Below are positions 52,628-63,917 of a stretch of DNA of 64,000 nucleotides, one piece after another; positions within the stretch are counted from its first letter, which is position 1; each line of letters opens with the position of its first letter. The notes below the pieces were generated by a model that saw only the letters and a list, made by a program, of their open reading frames with translations, ran no database searches and was not told the origin of the DNA. Both the position numbers and the translations under genes were made by a program. The DNA comes from Ascaphus truei (Eukaryota > Chordata > Amphibia > Anura > Ascaphidae), in assembly GCA_036426205.1 (NCBI GenBank), contig CM071573.1:42180106-42244105 (forward strand), in the 5' to 3' direction.

Positions 52628-54393
52628 CAGCTAAACCCCGTTATAACGCGGTCCTCGGGGTCCACCCCGAGACCACCGCGTTACTAACGGGGTCGCGCTA
52701 ATTTAAAAAAAAAAAAATGGCCGCCGCATCAGTGCATATTTACCCCGCGGTCCCGGCTTCCCCCTGTCACCGCGTGACAGGAGATGGGAGGGGGGATTCC
52801 CCTCCGGCTTCCGCTTCCCCTGTCACCGCGGGACAGGAGATGGGAGGGGGGATTCCCCTCTGGTCCGGCTCCCCCCCGCCGCAGCACAGCTCCCGGCGAA
52901 AGCAGCAAGAACTTCAGAGCTTCGATCGAGCACTGGCGCCCCCCAGCTGCTCCTCTTGGCCTGGTCTGAGCTACTCCCGGTGTCCCCTAGAGGATCGAAG
53001 ACGTGAGAGGCACTCAGACACCACCTCCACAACCCTGAAAGTTCCGCGAGAGCTGCACTCCTGATCGATTTCTCGTCTCCCCTCTGGCTGGAGAGGAGAG
53101 GCACCTCCCAATGGTACCACCCCCGACTAGCCCCCAACACCGCGAGCTACTATGGCTCTCTCCCCGCCCTACCTTCTCGCTGCCGCGGCTCTGAGGGCCG
53201 CTCTGACGAGGGAGGGGGTGCCTCTACCGCTGCCCCCCCCCACTTTTACAGCGAGTCTGGCTTCTCTGAGCTCACCCATCCCTGCCCCTTACTATCTCCC
53301 CCGTGCCCTCCCCGCTATCCCCCCCGTGCCCTCCCCGCTATCCCCTCCCGCCCCTCTGGGCCGTTCACTTCCTCACCCGGTGAAGCCCCGGGCCTCTCCC
53401 CGAGCCTAGGGAGGGGATCCGGGAGGAGGCCGCCTTCGGCGTGAGTGCCGGTTGTGTCGCGCCTCAGGGGGATGGGAATATGCCAGATAGGGAGCTCTTA
53501 CCCCTGTCTTCGGGCGCGGGGGGGTGGGGGCGGTGCCGGGGACGGGAGGCGCTGGTGGCCGTCCCCGAGGGGGGGAGGCTGGGGTTGCTGTCCCTTTGGC
53601 CACCCGTGTCAGCGGAGCGGACGGCGCGTCCATGCGGCTCCATGGAAGGGGGGACGTCACGTGGCCTGCGGTGGAGACTCCCGTGGCGACCTCAGCTGTC
53701 AGGTCTGTTGTCCTCCCATCTTCTTGAGGGCTCGTGGTCCGTGGGCCGAGAACCTTGGGGGACTGCTGTTTCTCTCGGGTGGCCGCTTTGCTTCTTGCCC
53801 CCCCCCCCCCCCCCCCCCCTCGCTGCACCGTCCAATCCTCGCCCCCGCACATCGGGGCAGACCACCCGCCGGCCATCATCCCCCTCCACCGGCAGCAACA
53901 ACCCACCCCGCTCCACCGTCACTCCCCCACCCCCCTTCCTGCAGCCACATGCCTCACCAATCATCCCCAAGGTAAGGCTGATTTATGTATATGTGTGTGT
54001 GTGTAGTGTGTGCAGTGTGCAGTGTGTGCAGTGTTAGCAATGAGCAGTGTGTGTGCAGTGTGTGTGCAGTGTGAGCAATGAGCAGTGTGTCAGTGTGTGT
54101 CAGTGTGAGCAGTGTGAGCAATGAGCAGTGTGTCAGTGTGTGCAATGAGCAGTGTGTGTGCAGTGTGAGCAATGAGCAGTGATTGTGTGCAGTGTGTGTG
54201 CAGTGTGAGCAATGAGCAGTGTGTGTGCAGTGAGTGTGTGCAGTGTGTGCAGTGTGCAAAAAAAAAAAAAAAATTTTTTTTAAAATTAAAAAAAATTTTT
54301 TTTTTTTTTTTTTTTTTTAAACGGGAGCCACGGGAAAACCGCGTTATAACCGAATCGCGGTATAGCGAGGCGCGTTATAACGGGGTTTAGCTG
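52628..54393. mobile_element. Mariner-type element with GC-rich cargo and minisatellite
   Basis: CAGCTAAACCCCGTTATAAC at the left is inverted at the right (GTTATAACGGGGTTTAGCTG); both sides carry TA (52626-52627, 54394-54395). Inside: poly-A near 52710, 1.2 kb of CpG-rich sequence, a minisatellite (53985-54258) and a poly-A/poly-T hairpin. No transposase. The 166- and 198-codon overlapping frames have low complexity and are not called. Confidence 0.8.
53985..54258. repeat. Minisatellite, GTGTGCAGTGTGAGCAATGAGCA units
   Basis: About ten units of GTGTGCAGTGTGAGCAATGA with length variation, inside the mariner-type element. Confidence 0.92.
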
Positions 54394-54395
54394 TA

Positions 54396-55699
54396 CTTGA
54401 AAAATGCAATTTCTGCAGTGATCTTGAAACTTGGACTTGGGGCCAGTGCATGTGACGTATTACATGTTCATGAAATCATTAATCTTTTGAAGTAGTCTCA
54501 GCCTACGTCTCTGAGCGTTAATTTACTTGGTTATTGCTCACCTTTTTTGCCCCATATGCGTCTATTTGCAGATTGCGGACTGGTTATAGGAGGAGTTAGG
54601 AATGTAACAGATGTGCGTGTTATAATTGATATAATGTATCAAACTCATTGTCCGGGTCAGTCACCATATTTTTATCTTCCTGTTAGTGTCAAAAATCTCT
54701 GCCAAGTCTGACTTGGAATAAACTCCTCTGAATACCAGTTTTACAGCAACAGTATGTCTTAATACACACTTTTTCTGAACCTTGTATGACTCCAGGGTGA
54801 ACTCTTTTAGTGCTGGGCACATCTCAAGTCACTAAACAGATATCTTGGAGTCAGTGTTTTATTAGTCATAACAAGATTAGTTTTTTTTTTCTAAGTACAC
54901 AGATGTTAATTTAAAATATTCATATGTCTTTATCAGGAGTTGTCTGGGAATAGCAATTTCTCATTCAAGTGTTGGTTCCACTCCTCACTTTTACCTCTCA
55001 GCTATCCCTAGTCCCCACCAAGGAGATTTTTTATACACTTCCATGTAATTTCACAATTAGCCTAGAGCAAAAACAAATCCTTTATGTAGATGTGTTCTTC
55101 TAATGGCTGGTTTGTGTTTAGGGTACTCTAGTAAACATCACTAAAACATCTGTAGCCCGAGGTAGAGCCATTTCTTGTCCCTGCATTTAGAAAACCATGA
55201 GAAAGTATCTGAAACAAATTGTTCCTAATTGAATGAAGCTGAAAATAAAACACTGCATCATTGCTGTGTACAGATGGTGCTCATAGAACTCAAATACTGT
55301 CAGTCGTTGCTCTGTCACAGCTTTTATGAGCAAGGTAACAATGTTCTAAATTTTTTCCAAGTGAGATTGGTCCAGTCGTATGAGTTTGAGATAATCACTA
55401 ATTAATGTTTGTCACCTGTTGTCCTCTAATATTACCAGCAATGCATGGTGGAGTAAAGAGTTTTTGGTGTTTCAAACAGTACATTGAACAAGAAAAGAAA
55501 ACAAGAAAAGAAGAACTGAATGTTTGGTCACACTTGGCATTAATTTGATTTTCAGAAAGATGCCACCTCAAACCACACTGGGTGCTAGGGGACATCTGTA
55601 CTTAAGAATTCACAAGCATATGATATCCATATAATTAGTTGTTGCACTATCATAGTTTTATGAGTAAGATAAGTCTTCTAAAATGATTTCACACACTCC
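54396..55699. other. No gene recognised
   Basis: Unique AT-rich sequence, no repeat family recognised. A candidate region for conserved non-coding elements. Confidence 0.5.
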
Positions 55700-56210
55700 T
55701 TTCATTTTGTGGCGGGCACCTTTCCAAATGAACTTTTCCTCCCAAGGGCAGTGCAGACGACACCAGGGCGTCTCTTAATGTTGGAGGAAAGGCGATTTGA
55801 AAAGCAACACAGGAAAGGGTTATTTACAGTAAGGGCAGTTACAATGTGGAGTTCATTACCCTTGGAGACTGTGATGGCAGATACAATAGACATCTCCAAT
55901 AAAAGGTTGAACATCTTTTTAGAAAGGAAAAGTGTACATACAGTATACCTAATAAGTAAACATGGGAAGAATGTTGATCCAGGGAGTACTCCGATTGCCA
56001 TTATTTGGAGAGGAAGGAATTTAATTTTCCCCTTATGAGATATCATTGGATGATGCTTCACTGGATTTTTATGTTTGCCTTCCTCTGGATCAAAATACTG
56101 TAAATACAAATATATGATAAGTATCTGTCTTCTAAATGTAGCTTAGGTTGAACTTGATGGACATATGTCTTTGTTCAACCTCATTTACTATGTAACTATG
56201 TAACACACAG
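55700..56210 (+). mobile_element. CR1-like LINE 3' end
   Basis: Frame remnants RRFEKQHRKGLFTVRAVTMW then SSLPLETV match the usual FTVRVV..WN.LP end of CR1 ORF2. The tail AGGTTGAACTTGATGGACAT ... CTATGTAACTATGTAAC is a common frog LINE end. Confidence 0.65.
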
Positions 56211-57331
56211 GTAGCTAAAGATGTGGTAAGTTTTTTCTTTTTTTTTTTTTTTTATCTTTGTCAGTCCAATGTTAGAAGTTTTGGCAAGGATAATACACCA
56301 TGACATTCAGTACTGTAAGTCCTATAAAAGAACCGCCAAAACCTACAGTAAATAAATGGAAAAAAGCACTTCCCATAAGTGAGCAACACAAATTTATTTC
56401 CACCAGTATAGAAACTGCAGATGTACGAATTCTTGGAATCCAACACACCCGAAGCTTGGGCAATCCGAGAAAATGTATTTCCACCAGTATAGAAAGCAAA
56501 TTATGTCCCCTTGATTTACATCTAACTTACCTGCTTCCAACTGCTGTTCACCACCTTTATATAATAAGATCAACCATGATTATCTTTGAAATCACATTGT
56601 GTTTGAGATTTGCTCAAAGATGACAGCATCAGCAATTTTAAGCAACACCAAGAATGCTGGTGTTAAATGGTAAAATATGGTAAAATATACCTTTTTTGAG
56701 TTTCTTTTGGACATATTTTGAATATTCCTTAATTTAGAAGTTACTTTTTGGGGAGTGCTGTTAACCCATTTCTTACTGAATGTCCATCGTTTTCAACTGG
56801 AACGAACACCTTATCTCAAACATTCCCTAAATATAGGTTTCTTTTCCAGTTCAATTCACTTTAAAAAAACAAAAAAAAAAACATTTTTTTCATGAAAGCC
56901 AAAGATAGCCGAGATCACGCAGGGGAGATGATGTTGTCTCAAAAGTTTAGATATTATTTTTAAAAAGGGACTTTTCATTTCTTTCTGCCCTTACCGTGGT
57001 GTGCTGCTGGGATTAACATCAAATGCTCTGTGTCTGAGATTTTTTGTCAAGCTTAAATAGATTTATCCTAGCGATTGTTCTTTGTGAGCTAACAATGCAA
57101 ACCACAGTAGAGTCAGTTGTATTGTTAACCGGAAGAACAGCTCTCTGCTTGCCCCAAAGACTTCTGCATTTACTCTGAATTTTAATGCACAGAAACCTTT
57201 CCGAGCTCTGCATGTATTGTAATGTGATACGTTGAGCAAGAGAGAAACATGAGGCCCTGTGATAACGGAGAGAGAAAATCAACCCACGAAAATGAGTCAG
57301 ATAATAGAATCCATAGCAATCGAGGGTTATT
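56211..57331. other. No gene recognised
   Basis: AATTTATTTCCACCAGTATAGAA occurs twice about 90 bp apart (56385, 56477). The rest is unique. The block 57040-57300 is less AT-rich and repeat-free. Confidence 0.5.
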
Positions 57332-57335
57332 TTAA

Positions 57336-57387
57336 CTCTTTTACTGCCAGTACAATCTATTTGTTGGCCCCTCTGGCAGTGAAAGGG
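57336..57387. mobile_element. Tiny piggyBac-like MITE
   Basis: TTAA, then CTCTTTTACTGCCAG; right end CTGGCAGTGAAAGGG, then TTAC. A 15-bp inverted pair in only 52 bp; the clearest of the three copies. Confidence 0.6.
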
Positions 57388-57702
57388 TTACATTAACGCC
57401 TTACTATTTCTACTCACGAAAGTGGACGCATGAGGGTCGTGTGCTAATTAAATAGTTAACTGCACATTTAGAAAAAAATAAATACATCTGATAACGTCTC
57501 ATTTCTTATACTGATGGGGGATTGAAGCAAACTAGGAGACCCGCCTGCTCTAAGATCACTTTCAACATTACAGTAGTCTAATCTTCCATCTTAATTATTG
57601 TCCCTTGTATACTTTAGATTTCTCTATATATTTCTACACTGGGAGAGAACCTTCATATCTCCTTCAACGTATCTCTGCAGCTATAAGAGCAGTCACACAT
57701 AG

Positions 57703-58178
57703 GGGCCTATGCAGAGAGCAGCGCTAGAATAAATTGGAGAGTTTAAGAAAAAGTAGCTTTAATGGAGAGTTTTATTCTCCATATGCAGAAATGGGCGAAA
57801 TCCGCTATTTTTAGCATTACTGCATGTGGAGAATTGTAAATGAGGAGATGCGCGCAGCTGAAAGGGAGAAAAAAAAATCGCGCATTTTTTTTTCTTCCCT
57901 ATAGCCGGCGACCTCCTGCTTCTTGCCAACTTTAGTTGGCGGAGAAAATTGGAGAAAATCGCGCCAAAAACAGCCGCTAGATGGCGAGCGCGTCTTTCTG
58001 AATTTGGATATTTTTCAGACTGGCGAGATGTAGTTTCTCTCCAGCCGCGCGGCGAGATTTTCAAATAGAAAAAAAAAATGGCGCTTTTTTCCTACCTCGC
58101 CATTTTCGGCTGTTTTTAGCGCGATTTTCGCCGGAAAATGGCGAGATTGTTAATAGCGCTGCTCTCTGCATGAGGCCC
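57703..58178. mobile_element. MITE, GGGGCCTATGCAGAGAGCAG ends
   Basis: GGGGCCTATGCAGAGAGCAG and CTGCTCTCTGCATGAGGCCC are inverted ends with ATA on both sides (57700-57702, 58179-58181). The inside repeats GGCGAGAT and GGAGAAAAT phrases; the 101-codon frame is spurious. Confidence 0.7.
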
Positions 58179-58181
58179 ATA

Positions 58182-59380
58182 GTGCGCTATGTCATTTTTA
58201 ACTGACTTGACTAGGGTAGGCCAAATGGCCCGCCCCAATACCCAACAATAAATTACCAACAGCAGCATAGAGGAATAAAGCCACAGCTTTATTTCTAACA
58301 AACACATTTTATTATCCAAACCATAGTAGCCCCAGACTGGCCCGTACATGTGGAGAACCCCCACTGTTGCTGTGGCTCGTGACTCCCACTGCTGGGGTCC
58401 GACCGACACAGCAGATGTAAAGTACCAAATCCCCGTCTTCCCAATGCCCTGACTCCACCCCATACCTTCCCTAACCCTTAGCTCCCCACATAAATTCCCC
58501 CGGAGCGGAGGGGACAGACTACCCAGTCATGCTGCTCAAGCCTGACTGCTAAGGGCATTTTAGCAGGTGCTTAGGGAAATACTGGTTTGGAGAAATCAGG
58601 GAGCGCAGGACACCGATGAAAACATATAAAACATGAAAAAATAGTGCAACACTGTATGGAAATACACTAGCCCTTTGAGTAAACTTTACTTATTTGTATC
58701 TGTGCTAAATCCCTGCATATCAGCTGCTTATGTTTATGTTTGACTAATGTAGACATACTCACAATTACTTTGCAAGCAAAACAAAAACAACAATGTACCT
58801 GGAGATTTATATGATTGACAAACTGAAGAAGGTACAGTGTATATCAGTCATTTGGTAGCATGGAGCGAGGAGGTGGGGGTTTCGTTGTGCCAGCATCATC
58901 TTGGTTCCCTCAATAACATCCTGAAAACCAACGAAGACCAATGGAGATAAAGAGAAGATGTGAGTGCAGCTTATTCTAACAAGGGCACGGTTGAATGTGG
59001 GATGTTTTTTTATTGGGTGAATATTCTATTATCTTACTATATATATTAAAAAGACTGCGCCTAGTAAACCTGGATATATTACCAGAGAATATATATGTGT
59101 ATTGCCTGGTGTTAAATGAATATAAAACACCTCTGATGGTTGGTAAATGTACCACAACTAACCATTAACATTAGCAATTTTTGTGGTGCACTCAATCAAT
59201 TTTGTACTAAATATCATCCAATGGCATAAACAATAAAATATTAAAAAAATGATTATGAAAAATATGTCCATGTATAACAATGTGATACCAATTCAATGAT
59301 GTGACCTGGATTGGTCTAACAAGTGACTTGTCCAGATGTTGGCAGCCTTCTTCTCGGGTACAACAACCTCCCTTTACAGA
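58182..59380. other. No gene; possible DIRS-end fragment
   Basis: 58205-58560 is C-rich (CCCAATACCC, CCACAGCTTTATTTCTAAC) and resembles the non-coding end of the DIRS copy near 26900-27200 (GGCCACAGCATTTATTAAAA). The rest is AT-rich and unique. Confidence 0.4.
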
Positions 59381-59387
59381 CCTAACA

Positions 59388-59988
59388 GAAAAAAAGAGAG
59401 AAGAAAAAGCGCCCGATCTTTATGTAATAACGTAAGTAAAATGTAATAAAACATGGACAAGACGATTCAAAACTCACAAGAATCCAAACATTATGGGCAT
59501 TGTATGAGTGAAACTCATGCTCCAGAGCCGCTGTGTGTCGCCGCCGCCGTGCCGCTGCTCCACTGGGATATCCCCTGAAGAGATCAGCTTAGTCTGAAGA
59601 AACGTGTAGGAACGTGTTACCATTGCTATTTTAAAGTGCTCACAACCGGTGCCAGTTGGGAGAGTGAAGCTAGACTCCGTTCCGGTACATTGGGACTCTA
59701 TACTACCAAGGGAACCTGTACCTAAGAGACAGGAGTTGCCGGAGGAACCTCCAGGGTGTAACACCATCTACAGAGGAGTGAAGTCAATCCGGAGCATCCC
59801 CAGTGGAGCAGCGGGGCCGCGGCGGCGGCGACACACAGCGGGTCTGGGGCATGAGTCTCACTCATACAATGCCCGTATTGTTTGGATTCTTGTGAGTTTT
59901 GAATCGTCTTGTCCATGTTTCCATGTTTTATTACATTTTACTTACGTTATTACACGAAGATCGGGCGCTTTTTCTTCTCTCTTTTTTC
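59388..59988. mobile_element. 600-bp palindromic element with hammerhead-like centre
   Basis: Arms 59388-59570 and 59794-59988 are inverted copies (AGAAAAAGCGCCCGATCTT outside, GCTGCTCCACTGGG inside) with a few mismatches. The 223-bp spacer begins with a hammerhead-like core. Frames of 97-141 codons across the arms are not called. Confidence 0.75.
59572..59612 (+). ncRNA. Hammerhead-like motif with full core
   Basis: CTGAAGA (59575-59581), stem II TCAG/CTGA, GAAAC (59599-59603), then GTGTA giving a GUA triplet. Stem I is only CC/GG, so folding would be weak. Confidence 0.4.
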
Positions 59989-60007
59989 CCCAAATATATA
60001 TATATTA

Positions 60008-60090
60008 TTTATATGATTGTCACGTGTATTACTACTGTGAAGCGCTATGTACATTAATGGTGCTATATAAATAAAGACATACATACATAC
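60008..60090 (+). mobile_element. L2-type LINE tail
   Basis: GAAGCGCTATGTACATTAATGG, GTGCTATATAAATAAAG, then CATACATACATAC, as at 50465-50775. Confidence 0.6.
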
Positions 60091-60114
60091 AATCACCACT
60101 AAAAGATATTCATT

Positions 60115-60600
60115 TCACAACCAAATAATATAAATATATAACACAGAAGAAATATATAATAATATAATAATATATTATATAGATATATATATTTATATAT
60201 ATTATATATATATATATATACACAGAAAGATGACTGCGCTCAACAGGTACTAATGATATAAGTGCATAAGTACTAGTAAGCACTGTAGATTAGCATAAAT
60301 GATCGACTATACATTAAATAAATATAATTCCAATAGCTGAATTAATACTGGTATTCACTGAACATGCTATAAAAAATGTATGTGATTCTAGACCAATGTA
60401 TATTAAAGCTAAAATAGTTGAGACCCATAAAACATACTTAAGAATACATATATAACAGTGGTATAAATGTGAAAAGCAAATGATTGTTTAATGATGAAAA
60501 TAAATATGAATAAAAATAAAAATAGAAATAAAAAATGCAAAAAAATAATATATAAAAAAAAAAAAAAAAAAAATATATATTTTTTAAAAATATAAAAAAT
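60115..60600. other. AT-rich, microsatellite-like region
   Basis: (TA)n patches near 60165-60220, A-rich 60540-60575 and TATATTTTT. No gene; the Phe-rich frames are artefacts. Confidence 0.7.
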
Positions 60601-60687
60601 GTAAATATGAAAAAAGGGGGGGCTCAAAAATAGGATCTGGCAGCTCTCCACAAGGACCAACGACCTCCCATAAATCTGTGAACAACA

Positions 60688-61130
60688 AGAAAAGAAAGCG
60701 CCCGATCCTAGTGCAACATGAAAAATACACTTTTAATAAAAATAGATTAGGTCCAACATAAATGCACTCACAAACAAAAAATCAATAAAAGCATGTAATG
60801 AGTATACTCATTCGCCTCCGTGTGCTGCTATGGCTCCGTTGGTGTATGCTCTCTCTCAAGTGGGATGTCAGCTGCTTCTGCCGTCTTCACTGAGTGCAGG
60901 AACTGTGCATGCCTCTGGAGCCGTGACCCGGAAGTGTAACTGTCTCTTTTGGGTAAACCGGATGCCAGGATCGTGGATATTTGTCCCCGTGCAATGTAAT
61001 AACGGGCAAGGTACTCAGTCCTTATAAAGTCCACACCAGGAGATTATCCTGTACCTTCGCTGGCTAGCCGCTCTCGCAGATGACAGGGCCCCGGTCCTCC
61101 CGCAACCATCCAGCTGAGATCGCCACTGGG
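60688..61130. mobile_element. Relative of the palindromic element at 59388
   Basis: AAGAAAAGAAAGCGCCCGATC, CTTTTAATAAAAATAG and ACTCACAA follow the same order as at 59388-59480. CTCCGTGTGCTGCTATGGC also recalls that arm. No second arm found. Confidence 0.4.
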
Positions 61131-61459
61131 GCTCTAACCCGGAAGCACAGCGCGCCCTCTAGACAAACCGGATGTGTTTAAGCGATTGTATAGCCCCGCT
61201 GTCAGCCACAGAGACCGGCACGTTCCAAATGTCCTGGCCGTGTCCAGGCACAGCAGACAAAGTGTAAAGGCTGCGAATGAATACTGTGATAAAATCAGTT
61301 GTAAATACCAGTATAAAATCCTCCCTGAAGGGTGAAGCCGGCCAATCAGATCAACAGGTAACTCACTGGTCCAAAGGACAGTGAGAAAAAAATTCCAGGT
61401 CCACAAAAATATAACATAAACTGGTACCTAGTGCAACAGTAAATTAAAATAATGTGCAC

Positions 61460-62100
61460 TAAAATAGGGGAGTTAATGTAAAAAATCCGAATGGGTGGAT
61501 ACCGAGCAGAGCACCCCGCCTGACGCCCATTGGGAGGCAAACTCTGAAACTGTCCCAGTGGACTCGGCGTACGTGTACTCTGCTCGGATACGGGAGCACA
61601 CCAGCACCCAGAACATAGCCACGATGTTTGTTAGGACCTCTCTCTCCAGTCACTGCTTCCTGTCTTATAAATGGCTAGCTTAGCCAATGCCAGGAGCAGG
61701 TTGACAAGGAGATCCCTAGGCTTATTGTACCGTGACACTGGGCACCCGAAAATAAAAAGGTGAGGGGAAACATGCAGCCAGAACTTCCGGAGAAGGTCCC
61801 TCAAGGTGGATAATAGGGTCTGCTGTCTGGCGCAGCTAAAATAAATATGGTACACAGACTCCCGCTCGCCAGAGAAGGGGCAGGTGGCGGGAAGTCCATG
61901 AAGTGGGCCAAGTACTGGAGGAAGAGGTGCAGGTGAAGAGAGACAGAACATACAAATGTGGTCGGTTATGAAAAGTGAATTGCATTGTGAAAACCCGAGA
62001 AAAAAACTGAATGTTTCAGAAAGGCATAATTGGGTTTGAAGTCCAGTTTTGATAGGATTATAAAAAGAAACCTGGTACTGTATAAAGCAATTTGTCTTCA
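61460..62100 (-). pseudogene. Tx1/L1-like LINE ORF2, C-terminal part
   Basis: From 62100 down: LPATCPFSGERESVYHIYFS then CARQQTLLSTLRDLL, a zinc-knuckle-like C..S...H...C block; LLVNLLLALAKLAIYKT; then EYTYAESTGTVSEFASQWA and GGVLCSVS. This series is typical of the end of Tx1-group ORF2. The second Cys of the CxxC pair is Ser and a stop splits the frame near 61631. Confidence 0.65.
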
Positions 62101-62449
62101 CACCTTGGGGGCACTCTGGTCACCCCAAATTGTGTCTTCAAAGTTAGATTAGTTGTTCTATGTAGTTATGTCATTCCTGGCTAACCATTACCTTGTCCAG
62201 ATGGATAGGTTGTCCGGCTTTGAGAATATACATCACCTGGGTTCAAAGTAGAAAGGTGATTTGAATCTAATCTGTCTGCTTTAGGTTTATTTCTGTCAAC
62301 AATTCATATATTTTATTATCATTTATGTAGGACATTGCTATATGGAGCCATAGGAAGTGTTAACAGAGAAGTTACCTGCCCATTTGCCATACATGAGTCT
62401 GGTTCATACACATTTATACCTTTCTCTGTGTTACCTTTAGTCATGATTG
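62101..62449. other. No gene recognised
   Basis: Unique, AT-rich. Confidence 0.5.
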
Positions 62450-62457
62450 GTTAGACC

Positions 62458-62639
62458 CGGAGTGGTCAACTCCAGTCCTCAAAGGCCACCAACAGGTCAG
62501 GTTGTAAGGATATCCCTGCTTCAGCAAAGGTAGCTCAATCAGTGGCTCACTCAACGACTGAGCCACCTGTGCTGAGGCAGGGACATCCTTACAACCTGAC
62601 CTGTTGGTGGCTCTTGAGGACTGGTGTTGGCCACTCCTG
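62458..62639. mobile_element. Palindromic hAT MITE with exact 8-bp target duplication
   Basis: CGGAGTGGTCAACTCCAG to GTTGGCCACTCCTG; GTTAGACC at 62450-62457 and 62640-62647. The best-bounded copy of the eight-member family. Confidence 0.88.
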
Positions 62640-62647
62640 GTTAGACC

Positions 62648-63582
62648 TTAAGGTCTGTGTTGCTCTTAACCGTTGTCTGGTAAAAAGTGCATGTATTACA
62701 TCTGATGATTATGAAAAGTAACAGACTATCATTAATGGGCAGCTAGATACACGACTCTCCTATTATGTGCCATATATATCTGTATAGCTCAAGTGAACAT
62801 TTTAAAATGTTGATGTGTTTGTGTAATTACTAGAGAAGTTTGTTTTAAAAGAGCAGATGGAACAGTGTGTAATTAGGCAGAGATTTAGGAGGAAAGACTA
62901 ATAGAAAACGTTGTCACGTTCAGCAGAATTAATGGCTGACTTTCTGACCTTGCCTGCCAATTGTACAAGTATGTATCTGCATATGTCTGTGTCTATCAAT
63001 GTGCAGCTGTATATTTGTTTTCAGGTAATGATGTGCAATTTGAGAGAGAATAAGTATTTCATTTGTTTAACCCTCCACACATGGGGATTTGTGACTTTGG
63101 GAAACTGAAGTTTTCCTTACCAATCTGGAATCAGCTTTCATAGGGCCAAACAGAACTTTCTAGAATCCTTTAATAACAGTGCATTGTTGAATCTGCAATC
63201 ACCCAGGAAATAAAAGGACCACATTTAGGAGCCCACTGGTTCAAGAACTGTTCACTTCCAAAGTCCTGGTCTCCTTACCCATGAAGGTAGCTGCATCTCT
63301 TCCCCGGGCTACCTTCACCCTATCGTGTCATACAGAGGCTTAGCTGTAGAAAAGAATTCTGAATAGTGACAAGTAAATATGTACCCAGCGGGCAAGTCAC
63401 TTTTAGCTTCCTATTCTCCTTGTTACATGGATCCCTAGAGCTTTTGCCTGCTGCATTACACAGTTTATACAGCTAAGCCTGTGACAAGGAAGATACAGAA
63501 TCAACAAAGCCCAATAAATTAGTAATATGTTGTGTATCATTAACTGCAGAGCTTGGGATATCCGATATCGGGAGGCTCCCTG
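62648..63582. other. No gene recognised
   Basis: Unique sequence; short frames only. Confidence 0.5.
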
Positions 63583-63583
63583 C

Positions 63584-63917
63584 TAGAGACGGGTGAAACT
63601 TAACAAATGAGGTCGCGAACAATGGTAAAGTTGCGGCTGAGCCAGAGTTTGCAAGAGATTTGCCGGCATTAAGTCACTGCATCGCAATTTTGTTTAATAT
63701 GCTTACTCGTGAAAATCTGCCAAAATTGCTAGATTCGCTTAATGCCGAGGCTATAAATAGGGCACACACACCGCTCATGATATTCCGTTAAGTTGACTGA
63801 TTTGGGGACATTATTAGCCCTTTGAGGCTTCTTGCCTTGTTTCGCAGGGAATTGAAAGGGAAAAAAACCCCACCTAAAATGTTCTGAATGCATTTTGGAC
63901 AGTTTCGCTCGTCTCTG
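63584..63917. mobile_element. MITE, TAGAGACGGGTGAAACT ends
   Basis: TAGAGACGGGTGAAACT and AGTTTCGCTCGTCTCT are inverted ends. They resemble the ends at 16013 and 42862 (TAGAGATGGGC), so probably the same hAT group with a different body. Target duplication not clear. Confidence 0.65.

Noticed and set aside
53406..54037. Overlapping 166-198 codon frames on both strands
   Set aside because: CpG-rich, low-complexity interior of a mariner-type element; several frames open together and no domain motif.
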